From assembly GCA_001512695.1 (NCBI GenBank), contig LFSJ01000227.1:1-64000 (forward strand): 64,000 bases of DNA, read 5' to 3'. The translations under genes and the position numbers were made by a program. The notes below the pieces were generated by a model. The model was not told where the DNA came from, did not search any database, and saw only the letters and a program-made list of their open reading frames with translations. Of this stretch, positions 50,185-59,030 are shown one piece after another. The DNA comes from Tepidanaerobacter sp. DTU063 (lineage in GTDB: Bacteria; Bacillota; Thermosediminibacteria; Thermosediminibacterales; Tepidanaerobacteraceae). The first letter of the stretch is position 1; each line of letters opens with the position of its first letter.

Positions 50185-51528
50185 TTGAAAGAAAGAAGAC
50201 GCTTTATATGCCAGCAGTGCGGCGCAATAGCTCCTAAGTGGATGGGGCGCTGCCCCGAGTGCAATAGTTGGAACAGCATTGTGGAGGAAGCGGTGCTGCC
50301 TGAAAAAAAGCTGGAGGGGCCTTACAGGAACCCGCAGCTTTTGCAGGAGATTGAATACTCCGAGGATGAGAGGATTTTGACATCAATAGCTGAACTGGAC
50401 CGGGTATTGGGGGGTGGCATCGTCCCCGGAAGCCTCGTATTAATCGGCGGGGATCCCGGCATCGGTAAGTCAACACTGATGCTGCAAATTTGCGGCAATT
50501 TAAGCAGAGAGAGAAATGTCCTGTACATATCAGGGGAGGAATCGGAAAAACAGATAAAGCTTCGGGCAGACAGATTGGGAATAAGAGATGGGAATTTGTA
50601 CATAATGGCAGAAAACAACATGAATTCGATAGAGGTGGCCATTAAGGAACTAAGGCCGCAGGTGGCAATCATTGATTCTATCCAGACGGTGTACTATCCC
50701 GAGCTTTCCTCCGGGCCAGGCAGCGTCAGCCAGGTGCGTGAATCTACCGTAAAAAGCCTCAGCCTGTCCAAGGAAACCGATACTGCCATTTTTATCGTGG
50801 GCCATGTGACCAAGGAAGGCAGTTTGGCAGGACCGAAGCTACTTGAGCACATGGTTGATGCGGTCCTATACTTTGAAGGTGAAAGATACCATTCTTACAG
50901 GCTCCTAAGGTCCGTCAAGAACCGCTTTGGCTCTACCAATGAAATAGGCATTTTCGAAATGAGAGACAAGGGATTGGAAGAAGTTAGCAGTCCATCCAAG
51001 TATTTACTGTCAGGCAAGCTAAAAGACACCGCCGGCTCGGCCGTGGTGTGCATATTGGAAGGGACCAGGCCCCTTTTGGTCGAGGTTCAGGCCCTAGTTT
51101 CCAGGTCAGGTTTTAACATTCCCCGGCGCCAGACTTCAGGTGTGGACTACAACCGGGCGGCACTGCTCATTGCGGTAGTTGAGAAAAAATTGGGATACAT
51201 GCTGGGCCAGGAGGACATCTACATAAACGTAGCCGGCGGCATAAAAGTTGAAGAGCCCGGGGCGGATCTGGCGGTGGTGGCAGCCATAGCTTCAAGTTTT
51301 AAAAACCGCCCTGTATCAGAAGACACGGTGATAATCGGCGAAGTGGGGCTTGCAGGTGAGGTAAGGGCCGTCAGCCATGTGGAAAAGCGGATTCAGGAGG
51401 CGTCAAAACTGGGCTTTGCCAAGGCCGTGATTCCCTACGAAAATGCGGTAGATATCAGCGGCTCCGCAAAAATAAAGCTTCAAGGTGTAAAAAATATCGG
51501 GGAAGCGGTAGAGGCCATAATAGAATAA
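50185..51528 (+). CDS. radA: DNA repair protein RadA
   Basis: The protein has 447 residues from TTG 50185, behind GGGAGGGG. Domains: a C4 zinc finger (CQQCGAIAPKWMGRCPEC), a RecA-like ATPase (Walker A GGDPGIGKST), the RadA-specific KNRFGSTNE motif and a C-terminal Lon-like domain. It drives branch migration in recombination. In Bacillus disA follows, but not here; the next genes are an opposing small gene and carD. Confidence 0.95.
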   Translation: MKERRRFICQQCGAIAPKWMGRCPECNSWNSIVEEAVLPEKKLEGPYRNPQLLQEIEYSEDERILTSIAELDRVLGGGIVPGSLVLIGGDPGIGKSTLMLQICGNLSRERNVLYISGEESEKQIKLRADRLGIRDGNLYIMAENNMNSIEVAIKELRPQVAIIDSIQTVYYPELSSGPGSVSQVRESTVKSLSLSKETDTAIFIVGHVTKEGSLAGPKLLEHMVDAVLYFEGERYHSYRLLRSVKNRFGSTNEIGIFEMRDKGLEEVSSPSKYLLSGKLKDTAGSAVVCILEGTRPLLVEVQALVSRSGFNIPRRQTSGVDYNRAALLIAVVEKKLGYMLGQEDIYINVAGGIKVEEPGADLAVVAAIASSFKNRPVSEDTVIIGEVGLAGEVRAVSHVEKRIQEASKLGFAKAVIPYENAVDISGSAKIKLQGVKNIGEAVEAIIE

Positions 51529-51550
51529 AGATGGACCATAAAAAACTTTA

Positions 51551-51576
51551 GGGAACGGTTTTCCGTTCCCTTTTCA
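51551..51576 (+). terminator. Terminator of radA
   Basis: GGGAACGG pairs with CCGTTCCC around a short T loop, followed by TTTTCATTTT. Confidence 0.88.
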
Positions 51577-51586
51577 TTTTAATATC

Positions 51587-52003
51587 CTATGATAAATTAT
51601 ATATTCCAAGGGTAGCCAGCTTCTCGTTTTCAGCACTCATAATATCTTCCAGGCTCAGGCCTAAAATATTGCACAAAGCGGCCAGGTAAAAAAGGAGATT
51701 TCCTATTTCGAGCTCGACTATTTCTCTACAGTTGTCACAAAGCTGACCTTTAGTGTGTGTATCCATGTAAGATACTAATTCGTAGAGGCGAATTTCACTG
51801 GGGACCTGCTGTTTTTTCGCATTAATCTGTATGCAGCCGCAACTCGTAACCGACTTTGATATAGCTCTATTAACCCGTGCAGAGGTTTCGTGAAGCTTGC
51901 TCAGTACATCGAGAATACTCTTGTGCCTTATTAAACAATCAGCAACAGTGTCTTGGAACTCGTCCCAGCTAAGGTCTTTCACACCTATACTCCCCCTTGC
52001 CAT
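51587..52003 (-). CDS. Small protein with a TSCGCI motif and MazG-like helical end (DUF1573-type)
   Basis: The protein has 138 residues. It opens with MARGSIGVKDLSWDEFQDTV, has SVTSCGCIQINAKKQ in the middle and a pair of cysteines (LCDNCREIVE), and ends in helices with EIGNLLFYLAALCNILGLSL, close to MazG-like nucleotide pyrophosphatase helices. Related clostridial proteins near radA are labelled DUF1573 or MazG-like, as I recall; the function is unknown. It is transcribed against radA from its own consensus promoter. Confidence 0.6.
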   Translation of the reverse strand: MARGSIGVKDLSWDEFQDTVADCLIRHKSILDVLSKLHETSARVNRAISKSVTSCGCIQINAKKQQVPSEIRLYELVSYMDTHTKGQLCDNCREIVELEIGNLLFYLAALCNILGLSLEDIMSAENEKLATLGIYNLS

Positions 52004-52018
52004 ATACTATCTGACTAT

Positions 52019-52048
52019 ATTATAGACGGCTTTTAATGGATTTGTCAA
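52019..52048 (-). promoter_or_regulatory. Promoter of the TSCGCI-motif gene
   Basis: On the minus strand TTGACA and TATAAT, both perfect, are separated by 18 bp. Confidence 0.8.
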
Positions 52049-52103
52049 ACAAACATGGATTTTAATCGATTCGAAAGCTCCCAAATAAAAGGGCAAAATA
52101 CCA

Positions 52104-52132
52104 TTGACACTAACTACACCTTGTAGTATAAT
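52104..52132 (+). promoter_or_regulatory. carD promoter 1
   Basis: TTGACA and TATAAT, both perfect, are separated by 17 bp. Confidence 0.85.
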
Positions 52133-52143
52133 AATTGTTTAAA

Positions 52144-52172
52144 TTGACAAAAGCCCTCAAATATGCTATTAT
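52144..52172 (+). promoter_or_regulatory. carD promoter 2
   Basis: TTGACA and TATTAT are separated by 17 bp. It lies 40 bp downstream of promoter 1, so carD has two tandem strong promoters. Confidence 0.8.
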
Positions 52173-52208
52173 AACAATACAAGTTGATTTTCGAGGAGGA
52201 GCTTTTGG

Positions 52209-52685
52209 ATGTTCAATATCGGAGATAAAGTGGTATATCCCATGCACGGAGCAGGGATTATTGAAGCCATAGAAGAAAAAGAAATACTCGGAGAAAAACA
52301 AAAATACTATGTAATGCGCATGCCAATCGGTGACATGAAAGTAATGATACCTTTAAAAAATATAAAAGAGATAGGGGTTCGGCAGGTCGCCGGGGATGAT
52401 GAGATAAGGGAAGTGTTAAACATCCTCCACGGCGAAAAGAGCAAGATGTCGGCCAATTGGAATAGGCGCTATAGGGCGAATATGGAGAAGATCAGGAGCG
52501 GAAACATCTTCCAGGTAGCCGAGGTGGTCCGAAACTTGTCGATAAGAGAAAGGGAGAAGGGCCTCTCTACGGGAGAACGAAAAATGCTCGAAAATGCAAA
52601 AAACATACTCGTTAGCGAAATAGTTCTCAGCAAGAATATTAAAGAGGAGGAAGCGCTTCAACTGATTGAAAATGCATTCAATTGA
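52209..52685 (+). CDS. carD: CarD-family RNA polymerase-binding transcription factor
   Basis: The protein has 158 residues. The N-terminal Tudor-like RNAP-interaction domain begins FNIGDKVVYPMHGAGIIEAI and reaches about 60; the helical C-terminal domain contacts DNA (IREVLNILHG, RREYRAN-like NRRYRANMEKI and EKGLSTGERKMLENA). CarD proteins steady the open promoter complex, above all at rRNA promoters. GAGGAG precedes ATG. It is expressed from two tandem promoters and ended by a terminator that overlaps its stop. Confidence 0.93.
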   Translation: MFNIGDKVVYPMHGAGIIEAIEEKEILGEKQKYYVMRMPIGDMKVMIPLKNIKEIGVRQVAGDDEIREVLNILHGEKSKMSANWNRRYRANMEKIRSGNIFQVAEVVRNLSIREREKGLSTGERKMLENAKNILVSEIVLSKNIKEEEALQLIENAFN

Positions 52686-52700
52686 AGTGCATTTTTTTTT
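52670..52700 (+). terminator. Terminator of carD
   Basis: AAATGCATTCAA pairs with TTGAAGTGCATTT (one bulge), followed by a T tract. The left arm lies within the carD coding end. Confidence 0.88.
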
Positions 52701-52809
52701 ATAAGCTCCTATAGCCAATTTTATAGATTTAATTAATGATTTATTGTATAATAATTGAAAAGTTAAGTAAGCTTAAATATGGCTATAATAATTATAGGAG
52801 GTGACATGG

Positions 52810-53898
52810 TTGATAAATAAAGCCTTGCGAATCATAATAACAATAATCGGCCTTGGATTGGGTTTGCAGCTGACCTTTTTAATCCTATTTATAAACAACT
52901 CTATAGGACTTTTTCGCCTGGACAACGTCCCCACTCTGATAATTCACATTACCGGCACTTTACTTTTTGGAATCATATTTTATTTCCTAAGTTCTCCAAT
53001 TATTAATGTCGGTATGAAAGCTAAGGAGTGGATTGAAAACAGGCTGCAGCACACCCCCATGCGGGATATACTGTATGGATTTTTCGGCGTTTTGATGGGG
53101 CTCTTGTTGGCCAATTTGTTCTCAAGGGCTTTTTTAAGCATACCCCTGATAGGGGGTTATATGCCCATTGTAATCAATTTAATCATGGCCTATTTTGGCG
53201 GAAGCATTGCCATTAAGAAAAAGGAAGAGTTGTCAAACCTCATTTCCTTTCCCATAGGCAATTTAAGCAAGAAAAAGAAATCTCCTGCCATCATCAACCT
53301 GGTAAAGCCTAAAATACTTGATACAAGCGTTATCATAGATGGCCGCATAGCGGATATTTGCAAGACAGGCTTTATTGAAGGCACCTTAGTTATACCTTCC
53401 TTCGTGTTGGAGGAATTGAGACATATAGCCGACTCTTCGGACAGTCTCAAGCGCAACCGGGGCAGGAGGGGCCTTGATATCTTAAACAAGATACAAAAGG
53501 AACTAGATATAGAAGTGGAGATTTACGAAGGGGACTTTGATGACATAAACGAAGTTGACAGCAAGCTGGTCAAGCTTGCCCAAGTCCTCGATGCTTCAAT
53601 AATTACCAATGATTTTAACTTGAATAAAGTAGCCGAGTTTCAAAAGGTCCAGGTGCTCAATATCAATGAGCTGGCGAATGCGGTAAAACCGGTGGTGCTT
53701 CCCGGCGAAGAAATGGTGGTCCAGGTCATAAAGGACGGGAAGGAAAGCGGTCAAGGTGTAGCCTATTTGGATGATGGCACGATGATTGTAGTGGACGGTG
53801 GCAAAAAACATATCGGTGAGACCATAGACGTGATGGTTACCAGTGTACTTCAAACTGCCGCTGGAAGAATGATATTTGCAAAGCCAAAATCCTTGTAA
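52810..53898 (+). CDS. PIN-TRAM domain membrane protein (YacL-like)
   Basis: The protein has 362 residues from TTG 52810, eight bases behind AGGAGG; a GTG three codons earlier overlaps that site. Four N-terminal spans (about 1-140) are followed by a PIN nuclease-like domain (ILDTSVIIDGRIADI, later ITNDFNLNKVAEF, with the acidic residues) and a C-terminal TRAM domain (GQGVAYLDDGTMIVVDGG) that binds RNA. YacL has the same architecture and position, before ispD, in Bacillus. Its function is not established. Confidence 0.9.
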   Translation: MINKALRIIITIIGLGLGLQLTFLILFINNSIGLFRLDNVPTLIIHITGTLLFGIIFYFLSSPIINVGMKAKEWIENRLQHTPMRDILYGFFGVLMGLLLANLFSRAFLSIPLIGGYMPIVINLIMAYFGGSIAIKKKEELSNLISFPIGNLSKKKKSPAIINLVKPKILDTSVIIDGRIADICKTGFIEGTLVIPSFVLEELRHIADSSDSLKRNRGRRGLDILNKIQKELDIEVEIYEGDFDDINEVDSKLVKLAQVLDASIITNDFNLNKVAEFQKVQVLNINELANAVKPVVLPGEEMVVQVIKDGKESGQGVAYLDDGTMIVVDGGKKHIGETIDVMVTSVLQTAAGRMIFAKPKSL

Positions 53899-53915
53899 CT
53901 TGGAGTGAATAAGCA

Positions 53916-54617
53916 ATGCACATTAGCGCCATAATAGCTGCCGGCGGTCAGGGAAGACGTATGAACAGTAGCGTCAGCAAGCAGTTTTTGAACATCAAAG
54001 GACATCCTATACTCTACTACACCCTAAACAAATTCGAAAAGATGGATGAGTTAAATTCAATTGTATTGGTGACGGGTGAAGCTGACATTGATTACACCCG
54101 GGAGAAAATCGTAAAGCGATATCGATTCAAAAAAGTAGAACTTGTTAGTGGCGGCAAAGAACGCCAGGATTCTGTCTATAACGGTTTGAGGAAACTATCT
54201 CCTCAAACCGATATTGTTGTTATACACGACGGAGTGAGACCATTCGTGCCGAGGCAAATTATCGAAAGCAGCATTGCTGCTGCGGTAGAATACAAGGCTG
54301 TAGGGGTTGCGGTGCCCGTAAAGGACACCATCAAAGTAGTTGACAGCGATAACACAATAAAAAGCACCCCTGACCGCAGCACTCTCTGGGCCATGCAGAC
54401 CCCCCAGACATTCCATTATGACATCATTATGAAGGCGTACGAGAAGGCCATGGCTGAAGGTTTTTACGGGACCGACGATACGGTCTTGGTGGAGCGCTTG
54501 GGCTTTCCCGTTAAAATTATCGAGGGAGCCTATGAGAACATTAAAATTACTACACCAGAGGACATAGTTTTAGCCGAGGCATTTATTAGTGTGGGGTACG
54601 GCAATTACAGGAGGTAG
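53916..54617 (+). CDS. ispD: 2-C-methyl-D-erythritol 4-phosphate cytidylyltransferase
   Basis: The protein has 233 residues. The CTP site is [19 protein letters not shown], and [11 protein letters not shown] and the later TDDTVLVE are conserved. It makes CDP-ME in the non-mevalonate isoprenoid pathway. The start follows CTTGGAGTG, 17 bp after the PIN-TRAM gene. ispF follows after 2 bp. Confidence 0.95.
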   Translation: MHISAIIAAGGQGRRMNSSVSKQFLNIKGHPILYYTLNKFEKMDELNSIVLVTGEADIDYTREKIVKRYRFKKVELVSGGKERQDSVYNGLRKLSPQTDIVVIHDGVRPFVPRQIIESSIAAAVEYKAVGVAVPVKDTIKVVDSDNTIKSTPDRSTLWAMQTPQTFHYDIIMKAYEKAMAEGFYGTDDTVLVERLGFPVKIIEGAYENIKITTPEDIVLAEAFISVGYGNYRR

Positions 54618-54619
54618 AC

Positions 54620-55099
54620 ATGAGAATAGGCATAGGTTTTGATGTCCACAAACTGGTGCTGGGAAGGAAACTGGTACTGGGTGGAGTTGTAATTCCCTTT
54701 GAAAAAGGCTTGTTGGGCCATTCGGATGCCGATGTCCTCGTCCATGCTATAAACGATGCCCTTCTAGGCGCGTGCGCCTTGGGCGATATCGGGAAGCACT
54801 TCCCCGATACGGATCCGGAATATAAGGACATCGACAGCATAATATTGTTAAAAAAGGTCAAAGATTTATTAAAAGATAGGGGCTACAGGGTAATTAACGT
54901 CGATTCTGTCATATGTGCACAAAGGCCCAAACTCGCTCCTTACATAGATGAAATGCGCAGGAATATAGCAGATACTTTGGGCATTGCAGTAGAGCAAATC
55001 AGCATAAAAGCGACAACTACTGAGGGCTTAGGTTTTGAGGGAAGAGAAGAAGGCATTTCTGCTCAGGCAGTGTGCTTAATAGAGAAATTTTTAGATTGA
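54620..55099 (+). CDS. ispF: 2-C-methyl-D-erythritol 2,4-cyclodiphosphate synthase
   Basis: The protein has 159 residues. The zinc ligands are in GFDVHKL and [18 protein letters not shown], and the end holds [17 protein letters not shown]. It closes CDP-ME 2-phosphate to the cyclic diphosphate. It completes an ispD-ispF pair with AGGAGGTAG before the ATG inside the spacer. Confidence 0.96.
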   Translation: MRIGIGFDVHKLVLGRKLVLGGVVIPFEKGLLGHSDADVLVHAINDALLGACALGDIGKHFPDTDPEYKDIDSIILLKKVKDLLKDRGYRVINVDSVICAQRPKLAPYIDEMRRNIADTLGIAVEQISIKATTTEGLGFEGREEGISAQAVCLIEKFLD

Positions 55100-55130
55100 A
55101 TAAAAACACAATGCTTGGACATAATAATTC

Positions 55131-55160
55131 AGTGAGGATAAGGAAATCCTCACTTTTTTT
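55131..55160 (+). terminator. Terminator of ispDF
   Basis: AGTGAGGAT pairs with ATCCTCACT around a 6-nt loop, followed by a T tract. Confidence 0.9.
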
Positions 55161-55170
55161 ATTAAATAAA

Positions 55171-55292
55171 ACGCCGAATTCCTAATAAACGGATACGGGG
55201 GAACCAAACTTGGGGTGAATCTCCTTTTTGGAGAGGGGTTATACCTTTCGACCCTAACCCGTCAGCTAACCTCGGAGGCGTGGAAAGGAGGG
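55171..55292 (+). ncRNA. ydaO/yuaA-type c-di-AMP riboswitch before the rlpA-like gene
   Basis: Class marks in order are GATACGGGGGAACCAA, CTTGGGGTGAATCTCC, CCTAACCCGTCAGCTAACC and GGCGTGGAAAGGAGG. The last element, which closes the aptamer, also contains the ribosome binding site AAAGGAGG (55284-55291) of the gene that starts at 55298. There is no terminator between, so control of translation by occlusion is likely, unlike the copy at 42628-42762. Confidence 0.93.
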
Positions 55293-55297
55293 TGGCC

Positions 55298-55783
55298 ATG
55301 GGCAAAATAGCCAGAGTAATGGCGTTGCTGGCAGTGTTTTGCTGTTTGGGGCCGATACAAGGGGGACAAAATACTTTGCACGCCAAACCTGTATACCATA
55401 ATTTCCAGGAGGCACATCCTTCACTGCGAGTCAAACCATATACGAAAAACACGCTGGATACTAAAGTAGATACTAGAGTTGGTACGAAAATATTCATAGG
55501 CAAGGCCTCTTGGTACGGACCCAACTTTCACGGAAAATTAACCGCCAACGGTGAAATCTTTGACCAAAATGCACTGACAGCGGCCCACAGAGAACTGCCC
55601 TTTGGGACCAAGGTGCTTGTCACCAATTTGGAAAACGGCAAAAGCACCCTTGTGACTATAAACGACAGGGGGCCATATATACAAGGCCGTCACATAGATT
55701 TATCCAGGGCAGCGGCAAAAGAAGTGGGAATGATAGAAGCCGGCGTTGTAGATGTGATGATGCAGATAGTGGCATATGAATGA
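55298..55783 (+). CDS. RlpA-like double-psi beta-barrel cell wall protein
   Basis: The protein has 161 residues. An N-terminal hydrophobic signal ([12 protein letters not shown]) is followed by a linker and the RlpA domain: [36 protein letters not shown] and [16 protein letters not shown] with the conserved Asp. Such exported domains bind or cut peptidoglycan glycan. The control by c-di-AMP agrees with that nucleotide's role in wall and turgor balance. The true start is ATG 55298; a GTG upstream overlaps the riboswitch. Confidence 0.9.
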   Translation: MGKIARVMALLAVFCCLGPIQGGQNTLHAKPVYHNFQEAHPSLRVKPYTKNTLDTKVDTRVGTKIFIGKASWYGPNFHGKLTANGEIFDQNALTAAHRELPFGTKVLVTNLENGKSTLVTINDRGPYIQGRHIDLSRAAAKEVGMIEAGVVDVMMQIVAYE

Positions 55784-55845
55784 ATTAGACCCTTGACTTT
55801 GGATGAATATTTTAATAGTATTATAATAAACTAAAAACAGTGAAG

Positions 55846-56057
55846 CTGTGAAGAGGCTCGTAGGCTTGACACTGCCTCCAGAGAGAAACCGTCACCGGCT
55901 GGAAGCGGTTTTAGGTAAGACAAGACTGAAATTGCACCTCGGAGCTCATACCTTGAAATTAAGTAGAGGTTATGCGGCCCTGCCGTTATCTCAATGAGTT
56001 ATAAAACAGAGTGGAAACGCGAAGTGTCCCTCGCCTCTGATGAGGCGAGGGTTTTTT
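55846..56057 (+). ncRNA. T-box leader, probable cysteine type, with terminator
   Basis: A stem I region (about 55846-55945) holds the specifier loop ACTGAAATTGCACC, with TGC (Cys) at 55933-55935 followed by A. The T-box core reads AGAGTGGAAACGCG (56008-56021; consensus AGGGTGGnACCGCG), and the terminator CCTCGCCTC/GAGGCGAGG plus TTTTTT follows at 56028-56057. Uncharged tRNA-Cys would turn on cysE and perhaps cysS. Confidence 0.9.
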
Positions 56058-56083
56058 GATATAAGCGAGAAGGAGGGAGAACA

Positions 56084-56758
56084 ATGTTTAGCAATATAAG
56101 ACAGGACATAAAGGTGATTTTCGAGCGCGACCCGGCAGCAAAGAGCGTATTGGAGGTAATACTTTGTTATCCAGGCTTTCATGCAATTTTACTGCACCGT
56201 ATAGCCCACAGCTTCTACAAGTTGAACTTGGTCTTGATAGCCCGGATTATCTCTCAAATAAACCGTTTTTTGACTGGAATTGAAATTCACCCCGGCGCAA
56301 AAATCGGCAAAGGGTTTTTCATCGACCACGGCATGGGTGTGGTCATAGGCGAAACAACAGAAATAGGCGACAATGTGACGCTGTACCAAGGCGTGACATT
56401 AGGTGGCACCGGAAAAGAGAAGGGAAAACGACATCCCACCTTGGGCGACAACATCGTAGTGGGCTCAGGTGCGAAAATTCTTGGCCCGGTAAAAATCGGC
56501 GACAATGCCAAGATAGGGGCAGGTGCCGTAGTGCTTAAAGATGTCCCGCCCAATTCTACGGTGGTGGGAATACCCGGCAAGGCAGTAGTTCGGAAAAAAG
56601 TGGACTTTTCCGATGCGGATTTTACCAAGGTGGACTTGGACCATCACCTGCTCCCCGACCCGGTGGCGGATATGATGAGGAGCCTGCAGAAGACCATCGA
56701 AACCTTAGAGATGAGAATTGCCTTCTTGGAAAAGGAACTCAAATCCAAAACAGGATGA
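56084..56758 (+). CDS. cysE: Serine O-acetyltransferase
   Basis: The protein has 224 residues. After an N-terminal helical part come left-handed beta-helix hexapeptide repeats: [39 protein letters not shown] and [20 protein letters not shown], with the active-site His and Asp. It acetylates serine with acetyl-CoA, the first step to cysteine. AAGGAGGGAG precedes ATG. A Cys T-box lies upstream; cysS lies downstream but is separated by a foldback repeat. Its TGA is the first codon of a 32-nt repeat. Confidence 0.96.
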   Translation: MFSNIRQDIKVIFERDPAAKSVLEVILCYPGFHAILLHRIAHSFYKLNLVLIARIISQINRFLTGIEIHPGAKIGKGFFIDHGMGVVIGETTEIGDNVTLYQGVTLGGTGKEKGKRHPTLGDNIVVGSGAKILGPVKIGDNAKIGAGAVVLKDVPPNSTVVGIPGKAVVRKKVDFSDADFTKVDLDHHLLPDPVADMMRSLQKTIETLEMRIAFLEKELKSKTG

Positions 56759-56787
56759 ATTTTTCGGGACGGGTACAAAATATTCAT
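56756..56787. repeat. 32-nt gene-end repeat, copy 1 (includes the cysE stop codon)
   Basis: The element starts with TGAAT, has the core TTTCGGGACGGGTACAAAA and ends TATTCAT; TGAAT/ATTCA form the end pairing. It differs at one base from copy 2 (58976-59007). Its first three bases are the cysE stop codon. Confidence 0.8.
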
Positions 56788-56831
56788 CCTCCTGTGTCAA
56801 TATAGTGATGGTTGCTTTTGAAAAAACTCTA

Positions 56832-57040
56832 CTTTGTAAATATGACGGCACCTCAACGTAAGCAAGCCCTGTTATTCTAGAGCTCGAGCCTGCACTTCGC
56901 AGAAGTTCACGGGCAATTTGGCATCCTGCCAAGTGCCCGTCAGCGCGCATCCTGCGCGCTGCTCCTGCTTCGTTTGTCTCAAGCTCAAGAATAACAACGG
57001 TCTTGCTTAAAGTTTCGTTTGCCGTCATATTTTACCAAAG
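56832..57040. repeat. Foldback (MITE-like) element between cysE and cysS
   Basis: Long imperfect inverted repeats run from CTTTGTAAATATGACGGCA on the left to TGCCGTCATATTTTACCAAAG on the right, with further matching arms AAGCAAG...TGTTATTCT and AGAATAACA...CTTGCTT. The centre holds two strong hairpins, 56909-56940 (ACGGGC/GCCCGT) and 56941-56961 (CAGCGCGCA/TGCGCGCTG). It has no gene. It looks like a non-autonomous mobile or structured repeat. Confidence 0.7.
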
Positions 57041-57163
57041 AATGTTCTTACGAGTTACTTTCATAACCAGTATAGCCGTGAGCGTATCTTTACGGGTAGC
57101 CAATGAAACGGCTCTTGTGTTTTACGGCTACTTATACTTAAATAATAAGTGGAGGGAGTATTA

Positions 57164-58564
57164 ATGCAAATATACAATACACTGACGCGAAAAAAGGAAG
57201 AATTTGTTCCCTTAAAGGGCAACAAGGTCAATATTTACACATGTGGCCCGACGGTTTACGACTTTTTCCACGTAGGCAATGCTAGGGTCTTTATAACCTT
57301 CGACATGATCAGAAATTACCTTAAATTTCGGGGTTATGACGTTACCTTTGTCCAAAACTTCACCGATATTGACGACAAGATGATAAAAAGGGCCAATGAG
57401 GAAAATATAACGGTAAAGGAGCTCGGTGAGCGCTTTATAGATGAATACTTTAAAGATGCCGATGCCCTTGGGATAGAGAGGGCAGATGTACATCCGAAGG
57501 CGACAGAGCACATTGAAGATATTATTGAGCTAATAAAGACTTTGATAGACAATGGCTACGCCTATGAAGTGGACGGAGACGTATACTATGCAACCAGGAA
57601 ATTCAAGGAATACGGCAAGCTTTCACAGCAAAATGTTGACGAATTGGAGGCGGGGGCCCGAATCGAGCCCGGCGAAAAGAAAAAGGACCCAATGGATTTT
57701 GCCCTCTGGAAGGCCCAGAAACCCGGAGAACCTGCCTGGGACAGCCCTTGGGGAAAAGGCCGTCCCGGATGGCACATCGAGTGCTCGGTAATGGCCATGA
57801 AGTACTTGGGCGAAACCATCGACATTCATGGCGGTGGCCCGGATCTCATTTTCCCCCACCATGAAAATGAAATCGCCCAAAGTGAAGCAGCTACCGGAAG
57901 GCCCTTTGCACGGTATTTCATGCATGTAGGGTACCTAAACATCGACAATCAAAAAATGTCCAAATCCCTTGGCAACTTTTTCACGGTTCGGGATATACTA
58001 AAAAAATACGACCCTGAAGTATTGAGGTTTTTTATGCTTTCTTCCCATTACAGGAGTCCCATTAATTTTAGCGAGGATTTAATGCAGCAGGCAAAAAGCT
58101 CTCTTGAGAGATTGTACAACGCCTTATACAGCATGGAGCACTTGGAGAACCTGGCAGAAGATAGAGAACTTGTGGAAAAAGACAAGGAATACCTAGACAA
58201 GCTGGAAAAATATGAACGGGAATTTGTAGAAGCCATGGATGATGATTTTAATACCGCCGATGCCATAGCATCCCTTTTCAACATAGTGAGAGAGTACAAC
58301 ATGAAAGTCGATGAAAAATCGCCCCGGGAAATTGTCAAAGCTACAAAAGAAACGCTGCTTAACCTAGGAAGCGTTTTGGGCTTTTTCCGCAAGTTTGAAG
58401 AAAAGACCTTATTAGATGAAGAGATCGAGCAGAAAATAAGAGAGAGGGAAGAGGCGAGAAAAAGTAAGAATTACGCTTTGGCCGATAAAATCCGGGACGA
58501 ACTGAAAGCCCAAGGTATAATTCTCGAAGACACACCTTCTGGAGTGCGCTGGAAACGGCAGTAA
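57164..58564 (+). CDS. cysS: Cysteinyl-tRNA synthetase
   Basis: The protein has 466 residues from ATG 57164 behind GGAGGGAG. It has [17 protein letters not shown] (HIGH region as FFHVGNAR), the zinc ligands Cys and His in [10 protein letters not shown] and [13 protein letters not shown], and KMSKSLGNF. It charges tRNA-Cys. In related genomes it is co-transcribed with cysE under a Cys T-box; here a foldback element lies in between, and I see no new promoter of good quality. Confidence 0.97.
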   Translation: MQIYNTLTRKKEEFVPLKGNKVNIYTCGPTVYDFFHVGNARVFITFDMIRNYLKFRGYDVTFVQNFTDIDDKMIKRANEENITVKELGERFIDEYFKDADALGIERADVHPKATEHIEDIIELIKTLIDNGYAYEVDGDVYYATRKFKEYGKLSQQNVDELEAGARIEPGEKKKDPMDFALWKAQKPGEPAWDSPWGKGRPGWHIECSVMAMKYLGETIDIHGGGPDLIFPHHENEIAQSEAATGRPFARYFMHVGYLNIDNQKMSKSLGNFFTVRDILKKYDPEVLRFFMLSSHYRSPINFSEDLMQQAKSSLERLYNALYSMEHLENLAEDRELVEKDKEYLDKLEKYEREFVEAMDDDFNTADAIASLFNIVREYNMKVDEKSPREIVKATKETLLNLGSVLGFFRKFEEKTLLDEEIEQKIREREEARKSKNYALADKIRDELKAQGIILEDTPSGVRWKRQ

Positions 58565-58600
58565 AATAGGGAGGGATCATGTATAGAAGCCAAAAATAAT

Positions 58601-58978
58601 GTGGACGTAGATTCTTTATCTGCCTTGGCCCTGGCCTTTGTCGGAGATTCGGTATTCGACCTTTTTATAAGGACTGCCCTTGTAGGAAGCGGCAAAAAAG
58701 TAAGAGACCTTCACAGGGAAGCGGTCAGCTTCGTGAAGGCCTCTGCCCAAGCGGATATATTGAAAAAGCTTGAACCGGAGCTAGATTCAAAGGAAAGGGA
58801 TATAGTGAGAAACGCCAGGAATGCCAAGGTGAACACCGTTCCGAAACATGCGGACATTGCGGATTATCACTACAGCACAGCTTTTGAAGCACTGCTGGGA
58901 TATCACTATCTTTCCGGGAATACGGAGCGGCTGCATGAGTTGCTTCACCTGGCATATGACGTCAATATGAATATTTGA
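58601..58978 (+). CDS. mrnC: Mini-ribonuclease III (MrnC)
   Basis: The protein has about 125 residues: a lone RNase III catalytic domain with ALALAFVGDSVFDLFIR, VRNARNAKVNTVPKHA and FEALLGYHYLSGN, without a dsRNA-binding domain. It trims 23S rRNA ends in Bacillus. The start is uncertain: the good site GGGAGGG points to ATA 58583 in frame or to an out-of-frame ATG 58578 that opens a 6-codon ORF ending two bases before GTG 58601. I give the GTG. Its TGA is the first codon of a 32-nt repeat. Confidence 0.9.
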   Translation: MDVDSLSALALAFVGDSVFDLFIRTALVGSGKKVRDLHREAVSFVKASAQADILKKLEPELDSKERDIVRNARNAKVNTVPKHADIADYHYSTAFEALLGYHYLSGNTERLHELLHLAYDVNMNI

Positions 58979-59007
58979 ATATTTCGGGACGGGTACAAAA
59001 TATTCAT
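58976..59007. repeat. 32-nt gene-end repeat, copy 2 (includes the mrnC stop codon)
   Basis: It is identical to copy 1 (56756-56787) at 31 of 32 bases. TGAATATT and AATATTCA pair around a loop TCGGGACGGGTACAA. Its first three bases are the mrnC stop codon. Confidence 0.8.
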
Positions 59008-59030
59008 TCACATGACGTGGATAAAATTTC

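Noticed and set aside
56705-57028. Minus-strand open frame of 107 codons between cysE and cysS
   Set aside because: It only translates the foldback element and the gene-end repeat; no ribosome binding site.
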